Shown here: one piece after another, positions 1 through 11,710 of the stretch
Layout of the letters: each line of letters starts with the position of its first letter
How positions within the stretch are numbered: position 1 is the first letter of the stretch
Origin: Odontocerum albicorne
Lineage: Eukaryota; Arthropoda; Insecta; Trichoptera; Odontoceridae
Assembly (NCBI GenBank): GCA_949825065.1
Contig: OX463846.1
Coordinates: 6,901,366-6,965,365, forward strand
Length of the DNA stretch: 64,000 nucleotides
Direction of reading: 5' to 3'
Translations under genes and position numbers: made by a program
Notes under the pieces: generated by a model
What the model saw: the letters and a program-made list of their open reading frames with translations, nothing else
What the model was told of the DNA's origin: nothing
Databases searched by the model: none

Positions 1-573
1 GTAGATTTCAATGCGAAGTGGCATCGTTGTATCCCTATGGTGTCACCCCACATTGTAACGTAACGTAATAATTGTTTTTATTATATTTTAAACTCATTCT
101 ACAAACTAATACAAAACTTTGAAATAAGGTTTTAGTCACATTGTCGTAATGATTTAATTTGAACATGGAAATAGCAAGGAGTGAGGGTGATCTTTCACTT
201 CAAGTGTGTAATAAGGACCAGGAGGAGCAGTGGCTTCGACTCAGGATTAGGCGCCCCGTAGACCCTGCCCTTAATTTGCATAATTTGATCAGTGGCTACC
301 CCCCTGGGATCGAATGTTCCCTCCCACTCATTCTCAGATAGATCCCTCTAATTTCAGAAGCTTCAGATTCTATTTTCAGAAAACCTTTTTCATTTAGGAT
401 TATTCATACGATATAAAATTGTCATAAAACCCTGCCAATCGGTTCGCATAAATATACTAAGCGGGGGAAATCTTTTATAAAATTAAGGTTTTTAATGAAA
501 TTGTTATAGGAATACTTTCACATATGTTTATTTTACTGGTAACCAAAAACTGATCTAAAGATGTCATTAAGTT
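1..573. other. Unassigned stretch with a small G+C-richer island
   Basis: Mostly A+T-rich DNA with no recognised element. Positions 159-341 are richer in G+C and hold a 60-codon frame on the plus strand, but its residues match nothing I recognise and codon use gives no support, so I do not call it a gene. It may be an old repeat fragment. Confidence 0.5.
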
Positions 574-690
574 GCATGGCTGCGCGGTAACATACTAGAC
601 TTCTATAAAAAAGGTAGAAGGTTTAAATGTCGCGCTGTGCTACTTTCCTCAAATAACACGGCAATGTTTCCGGCTAGTTTCTAGAAAAAT
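574..690 (+). repeat. SINE B fragment, tRNA-like head
   Basis: The segment aligns by eye with the head of the full SINE B at 55968: both start with GCATGGC, then CGGTAAC, then a GACTTC-like block, then a TCGCGCT block and an ACTxCTC/ACTTTCCTC block. This is the box A to box B part of a tRNA-derived SINE. The box B here is eroded, reading AAGGTTTAAATGTCG. The 3' body is missing after about 690, so the copy is truncated and old. Confidence 0.55.
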
Positions 691-1859
691 ACAAAGATAC
701 TCCTTATTACTGTCATTCATTATTTAAAAATGTAACATCTCTCAAACGGATTAAAATTAAGAATCCTTTTGTAATAATTAAAAAGATATACGTATAAAAT
801 AGATAAATAATTAGTTATCTTTTTTTTGTTATTTTCTACTTTTATTACAACCAATGAATCTTTTATCGTTGACGAGTTGCAATAAACAAAGTTCATATAC
901 ATTAAATAGTGAAATCGCACACCGTACAATGAACATAAATGTTATATTTAAACGTTGGGTGGTTTTTAAAGGGGTTTTCAAGTTGATTGATCCGATATCA
1001 TGGGCATAAACCAAATTACCGCAAATCAACAAATAATTATTATTGTATATTTGAACAATACCATCTCAAATTTTACAAAATTATAATTTTCGTAAAATAT
1101 ATATTTTTTTTATATTTATAGAACCTTTTTTTTTCAGAAATATTATAATATATTTTTACATTTTTCTTACTGAGAATATTTTAAAATAAACTTTTTTATA
1201 AAAATATATTGTCGAATATTCGAAATAAAACCTCACACCATTTTTATTGTTGGTTTTTAGACGATTTAAAGCTTCAACTGGTGACACTTGACAAAATTCA
1301 CAATCGGTCTATAAGTTTTTAGAAACAAAAAAATAATAAACGGAAGATATATCATTAATGAAATCAAATCTGTCACGTTAATGACAGCTGAATAGTATTT
1401 GATATATGCGTAAAATAAAACTGTAGGTAGAATAAAATTCGTCATATAAAAACTAAACAAATAAATTACATCAATAAAAGTACAATTTTGAGGCAATCAC
1501 GAATCGTTATATAAATATTTTATTGGCAAAGTATCCCCATAATATTTTAATTCTCTTCAAGTAACAAAAATATACTTTGTAACGTCGAAATGACAGCGTT
1601 TATGATGTATTTGGACCATTTCCAAAAAATATATCGCCTGTTTGGCTACGTAAATAAAATCGGGATATATTTTCTCACCTCGAACAAGTTTGTTGAACTC
1701 TGACTCTTAGTAAACTACTGTTTGTTAAAAATATCTCAGTGACCAATGCTTAAATAATTTCTCAAGAACCTTATTAAAATTTTGTTTATTCATTCGTATG
1801 ACAGGTTTCAACATGTCCAAGCCCGTTTTTCAATCATGAATTAACCTTATTGTATTGCT
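691..1859. other. Unassigned A+T-rich stretch
   Basis: Runs of A and T, short chance frames only. I see no terminal repeats, SINE heads or protein motifs. Confidence 0.5.
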
Positions 1860-2085
1860 CTTCTTTTGAATACAATATACTCTGGCAGGTCTATTACCAT
1901 GTTGTTATCGTTTTCAATATATCAGAAAAGTGTTATAGAGGCCTTAAGTAAAAATTCTGAATAGAACTCTTTTTAAAAAATGTCAACTAATCCCAGATAA
2001 CGTTAAAATGTTTCAGGAGCTAAACCTGTAACCCACATGTGGAAGACACAAGTGTTTTAAACTTGGTGATGTAAGGAGGCTTCGT
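1860..2085 (-). repeat. SINE A copy, old
   Basis: On the minus strand this is a tRNA-derived SINE of family A. The head corresponds to plus-strand 2029-2082, where TAACCCAC is a decayed box B and AACTTGGTGATGTAAGGAGG is a decayed box A region. The body holds the family landmarks GGCCTTAAGTAAAA and a run of T and A before the head, and the tail holds CTATTACCATG. It is clearly diverged from the better copies at 61058 and 61772. Confidence 0.5.
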
Positions 2086-2165
2086 TAATATGGCAATATT
2101 TTCCAGTCAACAATAAATATGTTAAAGATGCCTTAAATAAAACCCAGATTAAACCCCTTTCTTTT
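2086..2165 (-). repeat. SINE A body fragment
   Basis: Directly after the preceding SINE A, the landmarks TGGCAATATTTTCCA, AAAGATG and CCTTAAATAAAACCCAG recur in the order expected for a family A body in the same orientation. The head is not recognisable, so this is a partial second copy lying head to tail with the first. Confidence 0.45.
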
Positions 2166-3477
2166 AAAAAAATCTGGGTTTCAATGAAAATCGAATATCG
2201 AATCTCCTATTTGTAATATAAGCATCTAATCAACAAGATCACAGTGGTCATCACATAATGTGATAACATTAACATTCACGCAAAACTATTAGAAATAACA
2301 TTACAACACTAGAACAAATTATGTCATCCAGCTATTAAACTTTATAAAAATATAAAAACAACATCGAAAATTTCTCACATACTTGATAAATGCACAAAAA
2401 GTGAACACGGATCAAGTGGTTTAAATTAATATGAAAACTCCAAACCTAGCGGTTTAAATTGTGGATAAAAGTTAGTCTACAGCTAGAGAACTTTAGGCTT
2501 TTGAATCGTCTGGTTGTAATGAAAGTTCTGTAGTGAAGTTTAAAGGGAAATAAAAGCGGGGTTGGAAATGATTACCACTACAACTTCCTAGCTTATATTC
2601 TCGTTAAATATGAGTGCTTACTTACCCTCAATAAACGTAAATAAAAAAATATTTATATTTATCATTAATATACCAACAAAAATGTTGAAGTTGGTGAGAC
2701 ACTTGTCTGCTTGGCGGATGACATTTTGTCACATTTTGAATGCCTTGCAAAACACATACACTCGAATCTTTGTGAAATTAATGAATATCGTTGAAGAAGA
2801 AATTTTAAGATGAGAAGTTTAAAAATATAGAAGAGAAATTTATTGAGAAATATTCTCTCTAACATCTTAGGCATTACGGTATGTACTTGTTTAATTAAAT
2901 TATAATTCTATTTTATTTAATCAACTGCTCGTAATTAATAAAATTTCTTTGGATAGAAAACTTTATGTCATTTTTTTTATATATTTGTTGATTCCAATTA
3001 AATATATTTTAATTCCATCGTACGTTTCTTAGTACTAATTTATAATATTCGCTTCTTTTTTTTTTTTCAAAATTAAATATTCAAATACGTGGTAATTTTC
3101 AAAGAGCTCCGTATTACACAAGTCAATAAACTTGCGATATTTTAAAGTTTATTTAATGGACCAGCATTAAAATAATTTCCGATTTTTCAACTGAACCTAA
3201 ATAAAGAAATTATTTTAGTATTTTCACGTAATACACATTTTCGATAAAAACCTAGCCAACAACAATGAACATCCAAGCAGTGGAAATAAATTAAACAGTG
3301 TTTTGATTTATATTTTCATTAAACACATTTGAACACAATTGCATTTATCAAAGGTTAAGGCATTAACTTTTTATAATTAAAATATTATACTATAAATTAC
3401 TTTGTTATTTAGCGAATTACATTAAATCCCTGTTACCATTTTTCTTACTTTAATTCTCTTAAAACACACGGCGTTCA
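2166..3477. other. Unassigned A+T-rich stretch
   Basis: No element, motif or tandem repeat recognised. Short overlapping frames on both strands around 2610-2874 are chance frames in simple sequence. Confidence 0.5.
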
Positions 3478-3680
3478 CATGGCAGGCTCACCTTCTTATT
3501 GGTGGGGGTGTATCTGGTCTGGGAGTGTGTCATTACATGAACCCAGAATTTTTTACAACTTATCTCTCTCAAACGTATTTTTTCCTTTGTCTAATTATAT
3601 GTGTGTAAATTTGGAATGTGTATTTACGTACAGTATTGCTGTGAATAAACTTTTTGTTTATTTATTTATTATTATTTAAT
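3478..3680 (+). repeat. Family G, LINE-like 3' end, sense orientation
   Basis: The sequence matches, in reverse orientation, the copies at 40330, 59030 and 59770. Shared landmarks are GGCTCxCC, ATTGGTGGGGGTGTAT, GATGAACCCAGA and a late AATAAAC followed by a TTTATTTATT tail. An AATAAA-type signal just before a simple TTTA tail suggests that this is the 3' end of a retroposon. The short frame starting at 3479 reads through the repeat and is shared in part with the other copies, so it may be the end of a LINE protein. Confidence 0.5.
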
Positions 3681-4139
3681 TTTACTATTTATTTTGAACT
3701 CTTAACATTTCATATCGTTTTTGAATTTAAAAGCAATAGTTGTAAAATAATATATGTAAACAATTGCAACACCAACGTCGTAGGGAAGAACAATATTTAA
3801 GTCCCAAAAAATCGGGAAACTACAGATTTCGTTTCGCCGTGCTATAAACTTAGCTATTCTGCTATAAAAATAAATTTCTTATTTTTGCAAAAGAAAAAAA
3901 AAATACATACCCCCTTTTCCCGACGAACTCATGAGATAGAATCTCCACGAAACACTCACAGGGCGGCATGTATTCTGCAATGTGAAAAGGTCCCCGTCAG
4001 GGTATAACCCTTTAATTGATATCTCCGTTATTGAACATAGAATTGTAGTTTGGGTCTACATTGAACCCTCACGCCTTAGCTTTAATTGCATTCAATCGAC
4101 GGTTTAGGTAAGTCGAAAATTATGTAAAAGATAAATAAG
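3681..4139. other. Unassigned stretch
   Basis: A+T-rich with a slightly richer block at 3930-4090. No recognised element. Confidence 0.45.
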
Positions 4140-4340
4140 CATGGTGTTTTCTGAATATGTATTTTTATACCATCATCACTGTGTATCTTTCCCGGTAAGC
4201 AGAGAGAACTGATCTCTTCTTAATTCTATCCTGGCACATTTTGCTTCTGCCATATTTATATATAATACTTCGTTACACATATTATAAAAGCTTTTCACTC
4301 TTCAATATTTCAAAATTTGATTTATTTGATCATATCACGT
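4140..4340 (-). repeat. Family D, minus-strand LINE 3' end fragment
   Basis: The plus strand carries a GTAAGCAGAGAGAAC block followed by pyrimidine-rich DNA. The same block recurs at 28765, 34150 and 41200. On the minus strand the longest copy (28738-29140) looks like the C-terminal end of a LINE reverse transcriptase, so I place this copy in that family. Nothing here is translatable any more. Confidence 0.4.
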
Positions 4341-4479
4341 TTTTCTAAACTCTCTTAAACTTCTCTACCTTCTATATGGCGAGGTTTGGCATCCACTGAT
4401 CATTGTTTTTTAGGGAATCTGAAAAGAAGATAACAGAATACTTAGCGGAATGTAAAATAAAGGAAAAGATGAACAAACG

Positions 4480-4645
4480 CAGCAGATAGAGAAACTGAAG
4501 AAAAGAACTCCCTCGAGGAAGTGTCTTATCACCAATGCATTTTTAATATTTACACAAATGAACTGCATCACCTTGGAACAACTAACTGGATCACTTCCAG
4601 GAACAACTAACTGGATAACGCGCAATAAAACGTCCTGCGTGCCTC
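4480..4645 (+). pseudogene. Jockey-like LINE reverse transcriptase scrap
   Basis: Allowing one frameshift, the plus strand reads LPRGSVLSP followed by NIYTNELHHL. This resembles the GVPQGSVLSPLLFNIYTND region of Jockey-clade reverse transcriptases, which lies just before the catalytic YADD box. No catalytic box remains downstream; the segment then repeats the phrase GGAACAACTAACTGGAT twice. This is a short, dead fragment lying between two pieces of family D. Confidence 0.5.
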
Positions 4646-4719
4646 AGGGCTGTATATAATATAATAAATTAAATAAATACCCATCACGCTATTCTCCCGT
4701 TATAGCAAAACACTTTTAA

Positions 4720-5020
4720 ATTTCTTCTTACGCCTTACTTTCTCCACAAGCATTTATATTCTCATTTTGTTTTTACGAAATCTCATTCACTTTGTTCAAC
4801 CTCACTTGTATTGGTCTCCCTCTACCACGACTCTGAATTGTTTAACCCATAATTTTACATTTTGAAATCACCTTAGCGTAGTATTTTCTACACACATTTG
4901 TCAACTTTCATATTTTGCCCTTAACAACAACATTTTCCTTTTTGCGATATATTGACTCAACACAAATTATTCTCGGTGCGTGCATTTCCACCGCCCTTGA
5001 AATAATATTCCATCTCCTCG
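4720..5020 (-). repeat. Family D fragment
   Basis: Pyrimidine-rich plus-strand sequence with the landmark series TCTCATTCACTTTGTTCAACC, GTATTGGTCTCCCTCTACCA and a following CATTTGTCAAC block matches the 28890-28970 part of the better D copy. It is probably the continuation of the 4140 fragment, with the Jockey scrap between them. Confidence 0.35.
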
Positions 5021-5263
5021 CATAACACCCATTTACCAATTTTAGAATTATTATTTTGATCAGATCTTAACATTTCTTGGTTCAAGTATTTCTTTTTTTT
5101 TCTTATTGACTTCGTATCATATAGTGACACGCTCTTAACTAACTTTTTCTATTTTTCCGTCATCAGAGAATGTACTTCAGAAAAGCATGTATTCATTATT
5201 TTTCGCACACAGTTATTACATCTGGATAATTTATCGCTATAGAACAATATTTGAATTATTTTT

Positions 5264-5830
5264 GCGACCGTGTATGTCTCGAGCTCGGCGCACCACCTGT
5301 CTCCATTCCTCCCGGACCAGGGGCATGTTGAACACAGAGTTTAAAGAGGATCTTGTTACCGTTTTTTTTAATGCATCCATCTCAAAGGACACATTCATCT
5401 TGCTCACCTTTACTCAACTGTTTCCATGATCACCAACTTATCCAGACTTTCATCATTCTTTTCAACAACACGACCAAAGTATGTTACGTTAGGATTCTTT
5501 TTCTGCAAGTTGTCAAAAATCTTTCAGTAATCTCCGATTTCTTGATGATAGGCGTGTGAACTTTGGACTTGTTTATTTAAATTTGTCGAGGAATGCAAGG
5601 GTCACTTCCTCGGTCATTGACCGTGTGTATGAATGCCCACAGTATTCCGAGTGGGCGACCGCAACAAACGTTTGCGTGCCTTGCAGTTCATGGAATACGT
5701 TCCATCCACCTCCAACACCACACCTCGAAGGCATCTATCATGTGTTTTCCTTTTTTCTCTTCGTCCATGTTTCCACTCTATACAGTGCTATGAAGGATAC
5801 TAAAGATTTAACCAGATGGATTTTGGTTCT
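5264..5830 (-). pseudogene. RTE-type LINE C-terminal end (family H)
   Basis: The minus strand encodes, across several frameshifts and stops, the C-terminal end of an insect RTE-type endonuclease-reverse transcriptase. Recognisable pieces are LTTCRKRILT, a DESL-KLVIMETVE-like block and an AxxxxGMETGGAP block near 5270-5340. The same series occurs at 38160, 43054 and 62830. Only the region after the reverse transcriptase core is present, as expected for 5'-truncated LINE insertions. It is followed at once by a SINE B. Confidence 0.6.
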
Positions 5831-5839
5831 TCCCAGTAT

Positions 5840-6195
5840 GTATTAGTCAGTCTTAAAAATACCATCGTCATCGTCATCAAGAATCCCCTTGCCATTCCAA
5901 CGTCAATTCAGTTGAAAAACGAAATTTTACCGTGGAGTTTGTTTCTTTCGACGTTTCTCCTTTCTAAGGGAGTGAGTCGTTGCACACCAGCAAACTCAAT
6001 GGCCCACCAAAATGAGACGATCGGAGCACATCAACATGTTTTTTTTACTTAAAATAATATATTCGACCGAAGTATTAGGTATAATACGAGGCGAAAAAGT
6101 ATATGTGTCATTCGAGGGAAGTAGCAATGCGTGGTTCGAATCGGTAACGTTCCGCACGGATGGTCAGTGTGTTAGCACGTTCCTCTTAAAAATAC
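5840..6195 (-). repeat. SINE B, near full length
   Basis: On the plus strand this is the reverse of SINE B: a CTTGCCATTCCA tail block, GTGAGTCGTTGCACACCAGC, CAATGGCCCACC, GATCGGAGCACATC, GTGTCATTCGAGGGAAGTAG and, near 6130, GGTTCGAATCGG (box B region). The order matches copies at 19105, 25612 and, in the opposite orientation, 55968. The box A end around 6165-6195 is diverged. Confidence 0.65.
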
Positions 6196-7319
6196 CAATA
6201 ACCCAATGATAATCTACCAGATACAGGAGGAAGGAGTCTTTAGACTCAGTATTCTTCAATGAACCCCAAGTTCGTGATGATTGAAAGAAAACTGTTAAAG
6301 GTTATCTCTCGCAACATATGACACGTGCATGATAGCGATGTTTGCCATGTGGCCAGGTCACGTAAACAATTAACGCAGGAATTATGGTTCTGAATCCAAT
6401 TCCATACGCGGCAGCCTTCTCGTGGCATATACAAATTTATGCTCAACCGGGCCGACTCCTTCTTTGGTTATTTATTATTTATATTTTTATTATTAATACA
6501 CGCCTTTACAATTGCTTCGTATTCATATGATTTATCATAAGTATTGTGCGTGCGAAAATGTGAAACGGAGTTTTATCTGTAAAATATTGTTCCGATCGCA
6601 ATATTTTCTTTTTATTGTAACGTAATACAAATACAAATGAATTTCAAGACTTTTTTTGAAGAAAATCATTCATACAATGGAGATTTTTTTAGGCAATTGT
6701 ATTTTCTTCATTATTTGAGAATATTTATAAACACTTGTTACTTTGCTATTTTACTTATTTTGGATAGTTTTACCGTAACGTAATACAAATACACATGAAG
6801 TTTTTAAAAGAGAAAAGTATTCGTACGATGGGGATTTTCATGGACAAGATGAGAAAATGTTTTTTTTTATTCCACTAATAAAATAAACCCCGTCGTACCA
6901 TTATAGAAATGTGATTCATTGAAATTATAGTGTTTTTCATTTGAGTAACATGGATATTAAATTTTTTCAATTACATGTAATTAATCCTTGTTGGCACAAA
7001 AAAATCACCCTTAAATGAAAAAAAATATTCCTTAATAAAATATAAATTTAAAAGAGATGATTATTTTCAATAGCTGAATAAATTTAGTAATCTAAATGTT
7101 TACATAATTTTACAAAATACAAATAGTCTTTATCAGCCATCTTACTAAAAACATTACCTGTTCTGAGACATTACAAATTCACACATAATGAAGTCCAAAC
7201 TGTAGCCACTTGTGTAATTTGATAACTCTGAGAAAAAACATATAAAACACAATTTAATTTAATCACCCAAAAGCTATTCATATTAACATTAAACGCAATC
7301 GATCAAAATGTTTCCAAAA
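6196..7319. other. Unassigned stretch with a diverged 158-bp direct duplication
   Basis: Positions 6240-6450 are richer in G+C but carry no recognised motif. Between about 6612 and 6850, a unit beginning TAACGTAATACAAATAC occurs at 6618 and again at 6776 (offset 158), with a matching ACAATGGAGATTTT/ACGATGGGGATTTT block downstream in each. The rest is A+T-rich and unassigned. Confidence 0.45.
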
Positions 7320-7580
7320 GCAATGTTCCTGCTGTACATATTACACTGCGAGTCATTTTCTGTCTCCCGTAATGTCGGACTTTATGTCCGTCGCCACTAC
7401 TAGTTTTTTCACACTTAGGTGTCTCGTTACCGGAGGAGAAGTCACTTTTGTTAGTTCGTTCTTCATCACTACGTGACGTGTTCATAAAAATATAAAGAAG
7501 ATTTTTTTAAGTTTCTAATGTAGGTTGCATTGATTGAGACCTATTTTGTCCCCCATTATAGCGTGGTAGTAGGATCGAAC
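7320..7580 (-). repeat. Family I repeat, copy 1, with a shared reading frame
   Basis: This segment and 8370-8615 are diverged copies of one another. Landmarks in order on the plus strand are CTGCGAGTCATTT, GTCTC, CGTCGCCAC, ACACTTA/ACTCATG, CACTACGTGACGT and a final GxxATCGAAC. The minus-strand frame at 7303-7485 gives TSRSDEERTNKSDFSSGNET, whose pattern TSR-(D/E)E-E-S-G-(E/D)T is echoed in copy 2. I do not recognise the protein. It could be a fragment of a transposon protein or a duplicated host exon. Confidence 0.5.
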
Positions 7581-8369
7581 AAAACAATCAGATTTGCGTT
7601 AAAAAAATAATATATTTTATGCCTAAACATCTCTATACCATAGTGTTAAGTGATCTTATAAATAATTGTATTTAAAAACTTACGATAATAAATAAACTTT
7701 TATTTGATACTTTAATTAAATCAGACACTTAAAAAATATCATCTATGTGGGTAAACATTTTTTCCCATCAAAGCCTTATGAATAATTAGTAATACAATAT
7801 ATTTCCACGATCCTATTTTCAATCCAGAATAAACAACAGACACGGATGTTTGTAAATTAAACAAATAAACATTATTTCACATAGTAATTGCCGTCCTCCT
7901 CGGCTGCCTGACTTCAATCAACAGCACTCCGCCTGTCTTTGTTGATACAATCGATATAGCTGATTTCAGGACGCTCGATGTTCTGTGAGCTAAAATATTT
8001 CAGGTACCAATTATTTCAGCGGAATGAATTAATCACTTTATCTCCAGGCAACTTTCAGGAACTGGTATTTCATTTGGAATATTCAATGCTGTGGAGTTCA
8101 GGACGATTTTAATTATGACGACGTTTATGGGCTTGTTGGAAAAACACTTAACTTCCGACCCGGATATTTCATGTTCAGTATTTTAGATTTTATTAGAATC
8201 AATAAAAAAGTGTCTGAGTTTTTGCGAAAGGATTTTTGTTTCATTTTGGTTGATAAAATATCTAATAGAGTTATGGGACAGTTGCATTTCAGCTGTATTT
8301 GAAATTTTCTGTAAAAGTTCTGGAAATTTGCTGGGCTTTGTGAACTTAAGGCCTTAAGCCACTTTATTG
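7581..8369. other. Unassigned stretch between the two family I copies
   Basis: No recognised element. The spacing of about 0.8 kb between the family I copies holds ordinary A+T-rich DNA. Confidence 0.45.
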
Positions 8370-8615
8370 GTATATTTAACTGCCCTGCGAGTCATTTGTC
8401 TCTTCTCGTTATGTTGAACTTCGTTCGTCATCGCTTCCATTTTTGTATACTCATGTGTGTCGCCACCGGAGTAGGAGTCCTATTGGATATCTCCTTCTTC
8501 TTCCCTACGTGACGTTACACTAAAAAAATAAGAAAACGGTCTTGTAGTGTAGATCGCGCTGAATGGGAGATCATTTTGTGCCCCACGACAGCATGAATGA
8601 GAGTGACATCGAACT
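8370..8615 (-). repeat. Family I repeat, copy 2
   Basis: Same orientation and landmark order as copy 1 at 7320. The minus-strand frame reads TSRREEEGDIQ, then a stop, then DSYSGGDTHEY, then a block ending MTRRAV, against MTRSV in copy 1. Stops and substitutions show it is not intact. The match at residue level, despite a diverged DNA sequence, hints that the ancestral unit was coding. Confidence 0.5.
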
Positions 8616-8864
8616 AAACTGAAAAAAAAAGAATCACCAATTTTCAAAAAGTTCGCCAAGTTGAACTATTGTATATTCAACTGAATTATTTTTTTTTTTC
8701 ATTAGGCCAACAGCCTGGTACTACACATCTTTTGAAATCATAACCGAACCAGCTCTGAGGTGCTCTAAAGCTAGTATTGTAATAAACTTAAGGGCATTGG
8801 AGGGTTGATCTAACGGCTCAGAGATAAGGATTAAATCATTAGGATGATTCAATATATAGTCATA

Positions 8865-9780
8865 TTTATTTCTTTTATTATATTATTTACCACATAATAG
8901 TATATTTTACATCACATGGAAACAAATTCACGTAAGACAAGTTAATTCAAATACTTTATTTATAAATTATCTTAAACTAACATGAAAATACAATAAAACA
9001 TCAGGTATAATTATAATATAAAGTTATTGTTTAGATTAATTTAATATTTTAAAATTATGTGTACTTAAATTGAACATACAATATAAACTACACAATTTAA
9101 CCAAATTTAGACAAGTTGTGAATGTATGCAATAGTGGAACTCATATTTTATAGGGGATTAAAGGTGTACGATTTAAAGGTGTATGATTTAACCAAATTTA
9201 GACAAGTTGTGAATGTATGCAAGAGTAGAACTCATATTTTATAGGGGATTAAAGGTGTATGATTTAAAGGTGTATGATTTAATTAAATTTAGACAAGTTG
9301 TGAATGTATGCAAGAGTGGAACTCATATTTTATAGGGGATTAAAGGTGTATGATTTAATTGTTCCATCAAACCGTTAGTTGAAGCTTGTTGATAAGAAGA
9401 CTGATATATTTTTAACGTGCATTACTCTATCAGCTTGAATATTTTTTGGAAGCAGAATAAGTAAAGTATTTAGATTGGTCATTAGTGGTACAACGGTTAT
9501 ATATAAAAAGAATAATAAAATTTATAGAGAATTTTAATGCATATATCTTAAAAAAATAACAACAAAAGGGCTCACTTGTAGCACGAGATGCAAGTTGTTT
9601 TGCAACATCGAAACATTCCATATGGTAATGCAGGGCTACTCAACTCCAGAGGCAAAGTATTGTCCTTATATTTTATGTTTATATTAGGTCATTTTTATTG
9701 ATAAATGAAAGCACAAAAAAGTAACTATTTTTTAATTTTGTTATGAAATTGTGGTAAATACTATATATATTTGTGAATAA
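8865..9780 (-). mobile_element. LINE 3' region (same family as 14656-15544)
   Basis: Two parts match the LINE at 14656-15544 in the same orientation. One is CTTAAACTAACATGAA followed by ATACAA near 8970. The other is 9560-9780, containing GAGATGCAAGTTG, CAGGGCTACTCAACTCCAG and GGCAAAGTATTGTCCTTA. No reverse transcriptase sequence remains here, so this is a 3'-end-only copy. A 91-bp tandem repeat sits inside it. Confidence 0.55.
9095..9358. repeat. 91-bp tandem repeat, about three units
   Basis: The phrase ATTTAACCAAATTTAGACAA begins at 9095 and 9186 and, with one change, at 9277, giving an exact period of 91 bp. Each unit contains GGGGATTAAAGGTGTA, and a short subrepeat AAAGGTGTAYGATTT is doubled within units. 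It lies inside the LINE 3' region, so it probably arose by local amplification of LINE 3' sequence. Confidence 0.85.
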
Positions 9781-9876
9781 CTGCTTCTTACAGACTACTA
9801 GTTAAGTATAATGGTCGTATTCCTCTTACTTCATGATCTCAAAAGTAATGTCTTATGTTAGTTACATCTCATTTAT

Positions 9877-10135
9877 TTTGTTTATTAACATCTATACATT
9901 GATCATCTTACATATTTTTCATTTTAACACTAAATACAATTTTGTTTATTGACATCTATATATATTGATCATCTTACACATTTTTCATTTCAACACTAAA
10001 TACTATTTTGTTTATTGACATCTATACATTGATCATTTTACATATTTTTCGTTTCAACATTCAATAAAATTTTGTTTATTGACATCTATACATTGATCAT
10101 CTTACATATTTTTCATTTCGACACTGAATAAATTT
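9877..10135. repeat. 64-bp tandem repeat, four units
   Basis: TTTGTTTATT(A/G)ACATCTATA starts at about 9877, 9943, 10008 and 10072. Each unit continues with CATTGATCATCTTACATATT and a CATTTCAACACTAAATA block. Units differ at several positions and one carries a short TA insertion, so the array is not recent. Confidence 0.85.
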
Positions 10136-11224
10136 TTTCCGTAACATTTAAAACACATAGACAAGGAAAAGTTCGGAAAAAAGCTCTCGGCTTCATTAAT
10201 AGTTTTTGCTTGATAGTATATTTTTTGTCACTTTAGTTTCTGTACGCCGAAAGTCATCTCGACTTGACGAAATTAATCAAAGTTGAATAATCAAACCATT
10301 GCAAGTCTTAATTTTACATACTATTTAAAACATAAACACTTTATATTTTACTGTTCATAATGTTATGATTTAAAATCATATGACGGAGATATCTCTCTGC
10401 CTACCCTGCAAAATTATATTTAAATATAAAAGTGAGAAAATTATACAAACATATGATTTATTTTCATGCACAGCGTTTCGTGGAAATGAATTATTTTTTA
10501 ATTAACTTTTAATAAATTTAACGATTTGACTTTGTGCTGGTTCATATGATATTGTTGTCGTTTTTTGCTTCACTAGAATCTTGCTTGCTCTTTGTATCTC
10601 TTCCGTTTAACATCTGTAGCTCTGTTTTCATTCATCGTAATGAATATATGATACAATAAAATATTTTTTAATTGCAGAAATAATAAAAAACTAATATTTT
10701 AAGATTATTTTTAACAAAATAATGAGCTTAATATGTTTCCGGAAGGTTATTGGAAATCTTAAGTTGTGTTGAATTTGAATATAACATAACTCAGATTTTA
10801 TTGACAGAAAACTTTATAGATATTGACTATTGACAGCTAAATTAATATATTCACGAGTACACAGCAACAGTGTAAAGTGAGTGAGAGTTAAATGTAAATA
10901 TAATAATTGAGTGATAATATTATAAATGTTAGATAAATCAGACATTCTCACTCAATAAAAAAATTGTTTCTGGTTTTAATACTCGCATTTACTGTTCAAT
11001 AGTATACAAATTTCTTCTCAGTAAATACATTGTTTTTCATTGTTATTTTATGTCTTATAATAATGACAAAAAATAACGATTGTCAAATAATATTTGAAAA
11101 ATTTAAATGTTGTAACTATGACATTAACTATGACAGTAACTATGACATTAACTATGACATTAACTATAACATGATGATAATTTCCTTTTCACTCAATAAC
11201 GCAGTCGAAATAGTAATATATTAA
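10136..11224. other. Unassigned stretch with a short 12-bp microsatellite
   Basis: A+T-rich, no recognised element. Positions 11114-11175 hold about five copies of a 12-bp unit AACTATGACATT with small changes, giving an NYDINYD-like chance frame. Confidence 0.55.
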
Positions 11225-11710
11225 TTAGGTGTTAACATAAGTTGTGTCCGTTTTTTTTCCAAATTTAAAAATGAGCACCAAAAGTAAAACAAAATGGTAA
11301 AGGTTATACGTCATTTGAAAGAAAATTTTATGCTGTATATGATATTGTGTTTGCTTTTACGTTACATATATTATTTTATTTGATTACAAGCCTTCAAAAT
11401 GGAATGTCAAGTAGACGAAAGTAAGCATTTTCGACACCTCCTTCTGTTCGCGTTCAATCGAGAGAATAAAGCTGCTAAAGCTGCTCGTGATATTTGCAAA
11501 GTGTACAGCTCGTCAATAGTTTTTGCGTTTCTAAGACGGTAATTTCAACCTGAAAGACATGGAGTGTTCCGGACGACCAGTGGACTTCGATGAGGACCGC
11601 TTAAACCATATTATTCATGAAGATCCCCTTCAAACCACCGTAGACTTGGCTGAACAGATGAATTGTAGTCATATGACTGTATACCGGACACAACTTATGT
11701 AAACACCCAA
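11225..11710 (+). mobile_element. Internally deleted mariner (486 bp)
   Basis: Terminal inverted repeats share GTGTTxACATAAGTTGTGTC at the left end (11228 on) and on the reverse strand of the right end (up to 11710). The right flank is TA and the left is AA, a decayed TA target duplication. The interior keeps the transposase start region and then jumps to the right terminus. The same family supplies the larger rearranged element at 31219. Confidence 0.8.
11399..11690 (+). pseudogene. mariner transposase N-terminal fragment
   Basis: From the ATG at 11399 the frame reads MECQVDESKHFRHLLLFAFN, then an N-K-AAKAARDICKVY block. This is the N-terminal helix-turn-helix region of mariner transposases. 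A part of the linker is deleted, then SGRPVDFDEDRLNHII-like and AEQMNCSHMTVYR blocks follow in shifted frame. The catalytic domain (DETW-type motif and its two partner aspartates) is absent because the element is cut there and joined to the right terminal repeat. It cannot encode an active enzyme. Confidence 0.75.

Noticed and set aside
159..341. 60-codon frame in a G+C-richer island as a host exon
   Set aside because: No motif, no splice-site support that I could judge, and no second exon nearby.
5187..5846. Overlapping plus-strand frames of 66-96 codons
   Set aside because: They are antisense to the minus-strand RTE C-terminal fragment.
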